Source: an uncultured bacterium (GTDB taxonomy: Bacteria; Cyanobacteriota; Vampirovibrionia; Gastranaerophilales; Gastranaerophilaceae). From it: a stretch of 17,048 nt of DNA. Positions 11,712 through 17,048 of the stretch are shown piece by piece. The notes under the pieces were generated by a model that was given only the letters and a program-made list of their open reading frames with translations, ran no database searches and was not told the DNA's origin. The position numbers were made by a program, and so were the translations under genes. Every line of letters starts with the position of its first letter. Position 1 is the first letter of the stretch. The stretch is taken from contig CACYCU010000226.1 in NCBI GenBank assembly GCA_902772945.1, positions 1 through 17,048 on the forward strand. Direction: 5' to 3'.

Positions 11712-13544
11712 ATGAATAGGGTTATTTATTTTGTTTTATGTATATGTGTCATATTAGGATTCTGTAAAGCCTGTTTGAAGGCTGATATTCAGGAAGTTTC
11801 CGACATCAAAAATCATAAAATTCAACAAAATTTATATCCGACATACCCTATAGAAAAAAATGTAACCATAGACAATGTTGACTATCTTCAATCTCAAGCA
11901 CCTATAGGAAAATTTGGAGGCACTTTTGTAGCGTCAACAATAGGTGAAGGTCCAAAAACATTTAATCCGTTTAACTCAAAAGATAATATTTCATCTACAA
12001 TGTCGGAAATTATGTATGACGGTTTGGTATCAACAAATCCTGTTACGGGCGAAACAATACCAAAACTCGCAAAATCTTTTGAAGTAAATGATTGTGAATA
12101 CACTATACATTTAAGAAAAGGGATAAAATGGTCTGACGGTAAACCTATTACTGCTGATGATGTCATTTTTACATGGGATAAAATAATCTTTGGAGGATAC
12201 GGAAACACATCAACAAGAGATTCTGTTATAATAGATGGTGAGCTTCCTTCCGTAAACAAGATTGATGATTACACTGTAAAATTTATTACTCCTAAACCTT
12301 TTGCTCCGTTTTTGAGAATGCTATCTTCACCGATTGCACCAAAACATATATTTGAATCTGCAATAAACAGAGGAAAAGAATACTTTGACGGCTATCTGTC
12401 AACTAACACAAAACCAGAAGAATTTGTAACCTCAGGTGCTTTTAAGATTAAAGAATATGTACCTGCACAACGCGTTGTTTTTGAAAGAAATCCTAATTAC
12501 TACATAATAAATAAAGAAAACAAACAACTTCCATATTTAGATAAATTAGTTTATTTAATAGTTGGGGACATCAACAACCAAGTATTGAAATTTGAAGGCG
12601 GAGAGTTGGATGAAATAAGCCTTCAAGGTGCAAATGTTGCAAGATTTAAAGAAATGGAAAAACATTCTAATTTCACGGTATACAATATAGGTCCGGATAC
12701 CGGTACCATGTATATTTCCATGAATATGAATAACAGAAAAGATGAAAAAGGAAAATATTACGTTAGCCCTATAAAACAAATGTGGTTTCAAGATAAAAAT
12801 TTCAGACAAGCAGTTGATTTTGCAATAGATAGAGAAAATATGGTATTCAATATAGCCAATGGACTTGCAGAACCTTTGTTTACTCCGGAAACATTAAACT
12901 CAATTTTTTTGAACACCAATCTCAAACCATACAAAAAAGATTTGAATAAATCTAAAGAATTACTAAAAAAATCAGGATTTTATTGGGATAAACAAGGAAA
13001 ACTTTTTGACAAAAATAATAACCGCGTAGAATTTGACCTATATACAAATGCCGGTAACACAGAACGTGAAGCTATTGGTGTAATGGTTAAACAAGATCTT
13101 GAAGATTTAGGAATGAAAGTAAATTTTAAACCGATAGAATTTAATTCACTTGTTAACAAGCTTATGGCAACACTTGATTGGGATATGGTAATAATGGGCT
13201 TTACAGGTTCTCCGCTAGAACCAAATGGCGGAAAAAATGTTTGGATGTCGGACGGAACATTACATATATTTAACCAGAGATTAGAAAAAGATTTAAATAG
13301 TGAAAGATATGATTTTGAAAAAAGATTAGATTATTTATATACACAGGGCGCTCTTGCTGTGAAATTTGCGGACAGAAAGAAATACTATGACGAATATCAA
13401 GAAATTGTATATAACGAAAAACCGCTTATATACATATATTCGCCAATTAGAATTATAGCTTTAAGAAACAAGTTTAAAAATATATATCCGACAAGTCTTG
13501 GCGGAGTAACACACAATATAGAAGAAATATTTATTGAGGAATAA
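11712..13544 (+). CDS. ABC transporter substrate-binding protein, family 5 (oligopeptide type)
   Basis: This 610-aa periplasmic binding protein captures a peptide or related solute for the two permeases downstream. An N-terminal hydrophobic signal or anchor is at 1-20 (MNRVIYFVLCICVILGFCKA); the Cys residues do not form a normal lipobox. The SBP_bac_5 domain spans about 65-590, with FNPFNSKDNISSTMSEIMYD near 80-100, LAKSFEVNDCEYTIHLRKGIKWSDGKPITADDV (118-152) and DKNFRQAVDFAIDRENMVF around residue 360. The family usually runs 500-600 aa, so length is normal. No Shine-Dalgarno precedes the ATG; TATAAT directly abuts it. A further -10-like TATGAT is 11 nt upstream, so a very short leader or leaderless mRNA is possible. 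The stop lies one base before the permease ATG. Ligand cannot be read from the sequence. Confidence 0.93.
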   Translation: MNRVIYFVLCICVILGFCKACLKADIQEVSDIKNHKIQQNLYPTYPIEKNVTIDNVDYLQSQAPIGKFGGTFVASTIGEGPKTFNPFNSKDNISSTMSEIMYDGLVSTNPVTGETIPKLAKSFEVNDCEYTIHLRKGIKWSDGKPITADDVIFTWDKIIFGGYGNTSTRDSVIIDGELPSVNKIDDYTVKFITPKPFAPFLRMLSSPIAPKHIFESAINRGKEYFDGYLSTNTKPEEFVTSGAFKIKEYVPAQRVVFERNPNYYIINKENKQLPYLDKLVYLIVGDINNQVLKFEGGELDEISLQGANVARFKEMEKHSNFTVYNIGPDTGTMYISMNMNNRKDEKGKYYVSPIKQMWFQDKNFRQAVDFAIDRENMVFNIANGLAEPLFTPETLNSIFLNTNLKPYKKDLNKSKELLKKSGFYWDKQGKLFDKNNNRVEFDLYTNAGNTEREAIGVMVKQDLEDLGMKVNFKPIEFNSLVNKLMATLDWDMVIMGFTGSPLEPNGGKNVWMSDGTLHIFNQRLEKDLNSERYDFEKRLDYLYTQGALAVKFADRKKYYDEYQEIVYNEKPLIYIYSPIRIIALRNKFKNIYPTSLGGVTHNIEEIFIEE

Positions 13545-13545
13545 A

Positions 13546-14517
13546 ATGCAAATATTAATATATATATTAAAAAGAATACTTCAAACAATACCTTTGCTTA
13601 TTATAGTATCATTAATAAGTTTTTTCATTATTCGTTTGTCTCCTGTAGATCCGCTTGCTGAATTAAAATTAAACCCGTCAGTTTCAAAAGAAACCTTACA
13701 AGCAGAAACTCAAAGACTAGGACTTGACAAACCAATTATTATACAATATGGGAAATGGGCAAAATCGTTTATCAAAGGTGATTTGGGCGTAACATCATCC
13801 GGAGAAAAAGTAAGTACAAAATTGAAAGAAAGAATTCCGAACACATTACTATTAACTGTAATTGTAATTTTTTTATCTTGGATTGTCGGCATACCGCTTG
13901 GAATAGCTGCTGCTGTAAATTGGAAAAGTCCTTTTGATAGACTGTTAACTGTTTTAACAAGTATAGGAATGGCAATACCTTCATTTTTCTTTGCAGTTCT
14001 TTTATTGATTTTTGCAGTAAAAACAGGATGGTTTCCTGTAGGCGGATTAACAAGTTCAAACTTCATGGAAATGAATTTTGGACAAAAAATTTTTGATATC
14101 ACACATCATCTGATTTTACCTGTTACAGTATTATTTACATTGTCACTTGCCGGATTACAAAGACAAATGAGAGGGAATTTACTTGATGTATTAGATAGTG
14201 ATTACGTAAAATTTGCAAGAGCAAAGGGGCTAAGCGAATTTAGTGTAGTATTCAAGCACGCATTAAGAAATGCGGTCAATCCTTTAATAACACTCTTGGG
14301 ATTTGAGTTTGCCGGTCTTTTATCAGGAGCGGCATTAACAGAATATGTCTTTCAATACCCGGGACTTGGAAGATTAATACTTGAAGCAGTCCTAAAATCA
14401 GACATAAACCTTGTTATGGCATCATTAATGATGGGAGCAGTAATGTTAATTATAGGTAACTTAATTGCAGATATTTTGCTTATTTTAACAGATCCCCGCA
14501 TAAGAGAGGGGGCATAA
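13546..14517 (+). CDS. ABC transporter permease, DppB/OppB type
   Basis: A 323-aa inner-membrane permease. The N terminus MQILIYILKRILQTIPLLII is the typical first helix of the DppB family, followed by VSLISFFIIRLSPVDPL, a periplasmic loop with LGLDKPIIIQYGKW, and five further helices. The coupling (EAA-like) loop is DYVKFARAKGLSEFSVVFKH at about 218-237, ending HALRNAVNPL, which contacts the ATPase. I place the start at ATG 13546, after GAGG with 6 nt spacing that overlaps the end of the binding-protein gene; an in-frame TTG at 13534 is unlikely. Pairs with the following permease. No ATPase gene is seen near it. Confidence 0.94.
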   Translation: MQILIYILKRILQTIPLLIIVSLISFFIIRLSPVDPLAELKLNPSVSKETLQAETQRLGLDKPIIIQYGKWAKSFIKGDLGVTSSGEKVSTKLKERIPNTLLLTVIVIFLSWIVGIPLGIAAAVNWKSPFDRLLTVLTSIGMAIPSFFFAVLLLIFAVKTGWFPVGGLTSSNFMEMNFGQKIFDITHHLILPVTVLFTLSLAGLQRQMRGNLLDVLDSDYVKFARAKGLSEFSVVFKHALRNAVNPLITLLGFEFAGLLSGAALTEYVFQYPGLGRLILEAVLKSDINLVMASLMMGAVMLIIGNLIADILLILTDPRIREGA

Positions 14518-14518
14518 A

Positions 14519-15586
14519 ATGTTTAAAGATTTAATAAAACAACTGTGGAAAGATAAATTTGCAAGAATTGCACTCGTGATTTTGGGTATAATATATTTTT
14601 CATTATTATTTGCAGATTTTATAGCACCTTATACAAAGGATTTCTCAGACAGATCAATGGCATATGTTCCGCCGTCAAAAATATTTACGATTGATGAAAA
14701 CGGAAAATTATCAAAACCATATACATATAATTACAAAAGAGAATTTGACGATGCTAATTTAAAAATTGTTTATACTCTTGATAGAAGTCAAAAACATTAT
14801 GTTAAATTTTTTGCAAAAGGGCAGCCTTATAAATTTTTAGGCATTATTCCTTTAAAACGACATCTAGTAACAACGGACAACAACGGAAGATTATTCCTGC
14901 TTGGAACTGATATAAACGGTCGAGATGTATTCTCAAGAATTTTATTCGGAGGAAGAATATCAATGACAATCGGTTTTTTGGCATTATTCGTTTTATTTCC
15001 TATTGGGCTCTTATACGGTGGCATTGCAGGGTATTTTGGCGGAAAAACGGATATAATAATGATGAGATTTGCAGAGGCTGTAATGTCAATACCAAGCTTT
15101 TATCTCTTAATTATATTGGCATCAATTCTTCCTTCGGGTATGACAAGTATACAGAGATTTATGCTTATCGTCATAATTCTTGCCTTAATAGGTTGGGCAG
15201 GATTTGCCAGAGTTGTCAGAGGAATGGTTCTTTCCGTAAAAAATCAGGAATACGTACAAGCTGCAAAATCAATCGGAGCATCAAATTTAAGAATAATTAT
15301 CAAGCATATATTACCTCAAACAACAAGCTTCGTAATTGTTGCGATGACACTATCAGTACCTTCTTATATATTATCTGAATCAGGATTAAGCTTTTTGGGA
15401 CTTGGCATCCAGCAACCCGATGCGAGTTGGGGCAACATGCTTAAAGAAGCTCAGGAATATACTAATATAATATACAGACCTTGGCTTTTAACACCCGGAT
15501 TTTTAATTTTTATTGCCGTATTGGCATTCAATTTAATTGGTGATACAATCAGAGATGTATTAGATCCTAAAAGCAAAGTGAGGTAA
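14519..15586 (+). CDS. ABC transporter permease, DppC/OppC type, with a long periplasmic insertion
   Basis: The 355-aa permease has an N-terminal helix (about 15-35, IALVILGIIYFSLLFADFIA), then about 85 extra residues (40-125) that do not look membrane-bound and read PYTKDFSDRSMAYVPPSKIF, onward to PLKRHLVTTDNNGRLFLLGTD. Next GTDINGRDVFSRILFGGRIS (125-144) is the DppC signature. Further helices and the coupling loop EYVQAAKSIGASNLRIIIKH (244-263) follow. Typical DppC lengths are 280-300 aa, so the insertion accounts for the excess; I think such insertions are present in YejE-like members. The ATG is one base after the upstream stop; GAGAGGGGG precedes it. It forms the permease pair with 13546-14517. 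Function in solute import is well supported, substrate is not. Confidence 0.93.
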   Translation: MFKDLIKQLWKDKFARIALVILGIIYFSLLFADFIAPYTKDFSDRSMAYVPPSKIFTIDENGKLSKPYTYNYKREFDDANLKIVYTLDRSQKHYVKFFAKGQPYKFLGIIPLKRHLVTTDNNGRLFLLGTDINGRDVFSRILFGGRISMTIGFLALFVLFPIGLLYGGIAGYFGGKTDIIMMRFAEAVMSIPSFYLLIILASILPSGMTSIQRFMLIVIILALIGWAGFARVVRGMVLSVKNQEYVQAAKSIGASNLRIIIKHILPQTTSFVIVAMTLSVPSYILSESGLSFLGLGIQQPDASWGNMLKEAQEYTNIIYRPWLLTPGFLIFIAVLAFNLIGDTIRDVLDPKSKVR

Positions 15587-15587
15587 A

Positions 15588-16295
15588 ATGGATTACAGTA
15601 TAGCATATGATTGGACCGTTGTTATAAGAATTGTATCAGCCCTTTTACTCGGATTTGCAATAGGTCTGGAAAGAGAAATTACAAATAAATATGCAGGACT
15701 AAGAACAAATATTCTTGTATGCTTGGGAGCATGCATTTTTACTTTGATATCTATATACGGTTTCCCAGAAGTACTGGTATCCGGTGATGAATTTGGAACT
15801 CGAGATACAGCACGTGTAGCAGCACAAGTTGTAACCGGAATTGGTTTTATAGGCGGCGGTACTGTTTTAAGACACGGCGCAACTGTTTTTGGATTAACAA
15901 CAGCTGCGACCTTGTGGGTATCTGCAGCAATAGGTATGGCATGCGGAGCAGGTATGTATACTGTTGCAATTGCCGCTACAATACTTTCGATTTTGGTACT
16001 TGTATCCGTAAGATTCTTTGAAAAAAACGTTTTAACAACAAGCACAAAAAATATAATCCGATTAAAAGTTAATATATCTTGTGAAAACGATAAATCAGAT
16101 AATATATATAATTATTTGATAGAAAATTATTCTCATTTAAGAGAAATTTCAAAAAAAATGAATAAAGATGAAACGTTAACAAAAATTAATGTAATACTTG
16201 ATGTAAATGGTAAAAAGCCAATTCAAGCTATGTACAAAAGTTTTCAAAAAGTAGAAGGTATTGATTCTATTTCAATACAAGAATTTGTTGAATAA
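15588..16295 (+). CDS. MgtC/SapB family membrane protein
   Basis: A 235-aa protein of the MgtC/SapB family. Hydrophobic segments at about 12-26, 38-56, 78-95, 104-120 and 124-142 carry the family motifs: LLLGFAIGLEREITNKYAGL (19-38), VVTGIGFIGGGTVLRHG (81-97) and GLTTAATLWVSAAIGMACG (102-120). From about 150 a soluble C-terminal domain with ENDKSDNIYNYLIENYSHLR looks like the ACT-like domain of MgtC. MgtC homologs modulate membrane ATP synthase activity and magnesium response; the exact role here is unknown. The ATG is one base after the permease stop, with GTGAGG as ribosome site. Co-transcription with a peptide importer and adk is unusual but is clear from spacing. Confidence 0.93.
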   Translation: MDYSIAYDWTVVIRIVSALLLGFAIGLEREITNKYAGLRTNILVCLGACIFTLISIYGFPEVLVSGDEFGTRDTARVAAQVVTGIGFIGGGTVLRHGATVFGLTTAATLWVSAAIGMACGAGMYTVAIAATILSILVLVSVRFFEKNVLTTSTKNIIRLKVNISCENDKSDNIYNYLIENYSHLREISKKMNKDETLTKINVILDVNGKKPIQAMYKSFQKVEGIDSISIQEFVE

Positions 16296-16305
16296 AGGTG
16301 AAAAA

Positions 16306-16965
16306 ATGATAAAAACAGAATTAATTTTTTTGGGTCCTCCCGCATGCGGAAAAGGGACTCAGACTGCCAGATTAGCTGAGCATTTACACTTTCCGCACAT
16401 AGATACAGGTTCATTATTGAGAAATGAGATTAACAACGCAACAGAAGCCGGTATTGAAGCAAAAAAATTTATCGACAAAGGTAATTTGGTTCCTGTCGAA
16501 TTGGTATCAAGAATTATTAAAAACAGACTTGCAAAAGAAGATTGTAAAAGCGGATATATCTTGGATGGATTTCCAAGAAGCCTTGAGCAAGCTGAACAAT
16601 TAACTAAAATTAATGCAGAACTTGATAAAAATGTAAAAGCTGATTTTAAAGCAATATATTTTGATATCAACCCTTCAATATTAATTGACAGAATTGTAAA
16701 CCGTCGTTCTTGCAAAGATTGCGGAGAAATATACAATTTATTATTCAAAGCTCCCCAAAAAGAAGGTATCTGTGATAAATGCGGCGGCAAACTAGCTCAG
16801 AGAAAAGATGATACCCGAGAAGTTGCTCAAGCAAGATTTGATACATATGACAGAGAAACAGCACCACTTGTTGAGTATTACACTAAACAAGGAGCACTAA
16901 AATCAATTAATGCAAACGGAACAATCGAAGAAGTTTGGCAAAGACTGCTGGATGTAATAGGCTAA
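16306..16965 (+). CDS. adk: Adenylate kinase, zinc-type lid
   Basis: Adk catalyses ATP + AMP to 2 ADP in the cytoplasm. The 219-aa protein has the P-loop GPPACGKGT (10-18), the AMP site HIDTGSLLRNE (31-41), the ILDGFPRSLEQAEQL motif (85-99), and a lid domain (about 130-168) with four Cys in two CxxC pairs (C136/C139 and C156/C159) that should bind zinc. The last third contains DTREVAQARFDTYDRETAPL (169-188). I start at ATG 16306 after AAAGGTG; the frame stays open back to 16261 but that overlaps mgtC-like coding. The gap to the upstream stop is 10 nt. P-loop PPAC is a small departure from the usual GAPGAGKGT. Length is normal (E. coli 214). Confidence 0.97.
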   Translation: MIKTELIFLGPPACGKGTQTARLAEHLHFPHIDTGSLLRNEINNATEAGIEAKKFIDKGNLVPVELVSRIIKNRLAKEDCKSGYILDGFPRSLEQAEQLTKINAELDKNVKADFKAIYFDINPSILIDRIVNRRSCKDCGEIYNLLFKAPQKEGICDKCGGKLAQRKDDTREVAQARFDTYDRETAPLVEYYTKQGALKSINANGTIEEVWQRLLDVIG

Positions 16966-17010
16966 ATTAAAGGTGAAGTAAGCATATAAAAAAACTTAGA
17001 ATGTTTATAT

Positions 17011-17048
17011 ATGAAAGGCGGTATTACGGAAAACGTAAGCTGTATTAA
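17011..17048 (+). repeat. Conserved hairpin element, copy 2 (after adk)
   Basis: ATGAAAGGCGGTATTACG, then GAAAA, then CGTAAGCTGTATTAA. The stem is TTACG/CGTAA (17024-17038). It matches the minus-strand element at 6101-6140 at 30 of 33 non-loop positions. It starts 46 nt after the adk stop and reaches the window edge, so it may continue or lead into the next gene. Its ATG opens a frame MKGGITENVSCI that is still open at the edge, which leaves coding as an alternative. Confidence 0.5.

Noticed and set aside
11761..11780. Lipoprotein signal in the ABC binding protein (C18 or C21)
   Set aside because: LGFC and CKAC do not fit the lipobox; Phe and Lys are at unfavoured positions. A normal or uncleaved signal is more likely.
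16966..17048. A 15-codon frame starting at 17001 (MFIYERRYYGKRKLY)
   Set aside because: Too short, no ribosome site, and it overlaps the hairpin element that is repeated elsewhere.

Overview
The window is AT-rich DNA with short intergenic gaps, strong AAGGAG-type ribosome binding sites and extended -10 promoters of the form ATGCTATAAT. The mix of genes (TonB/ExbB/ExbD, VirB10-like envelope proteins, a SpoIID-family protein, cyanobacterial-type Adk, and several lineage-specific hypothetical proteins such as one with a CPHGLPQGACPIC motif) suggests an uncultured gut bacterium of the non-photosynthetic cyanobacterial sister group (Melainabacteria/Vampirovibrionia, order Gastranaerophilales). This assignment is inferred from remembered family resemblance, not from a search.

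Layout. 1-791 (-): N-terminal part of pyruvate phosphate dikinase, cut by the window edge. 1064-4846 (-): four genes of unknown function: a secreted-filament-like coiled-coil protein, a HEAT-like helical protein, a four-TM protein built from an internal duplication, and a Cys-motif protein. The last three are tightly packed, with a good promoter and a 120-nt GC-richer, foldable leader in front. 5086-5256 (+): a 56-aa gene that converges on the next operon. 5253-9490 (-): an envelope energy-transduction cluster: two VirB10-like exported paralogs, a TonB/TolA-like transducer, ExbB, and two tandem ExbD proteins. 9653-11608 (+): a hypothetical protein, a compact SpoIID-family protein that looks leaderless, and the histone-like protein HU with a clear promoter and terminator. 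11712-16965 (+): a very tight operon (1-nt gaps for most joints) for a peptide/oligopeptide ABC importer (binding protein and two permeases, no ATPase visible), an MgtC/SapB membrane protein and adenylate kinase.

Most notable signals: (1) a 38-40 nt hairpin element, nearly identical in two unlinked intergenic spots (6101-6140 minus; 17011-17048 plus), the first directly in front of an exbD gene without a Shine-Dalgarno; (2) a leader (4847-4970, minus) with a closed multi-branch fold and two mutually exclusive pairings around the Shine-Dalgarno, riboswitch-like in logic; (3) an internal duplication in the 490-aa membrane protein; (4) a tandem exbD pair sharing a perfect 39-nt block; (5) TTACATTTGTAA palindromes in front of two genes of unknown function.
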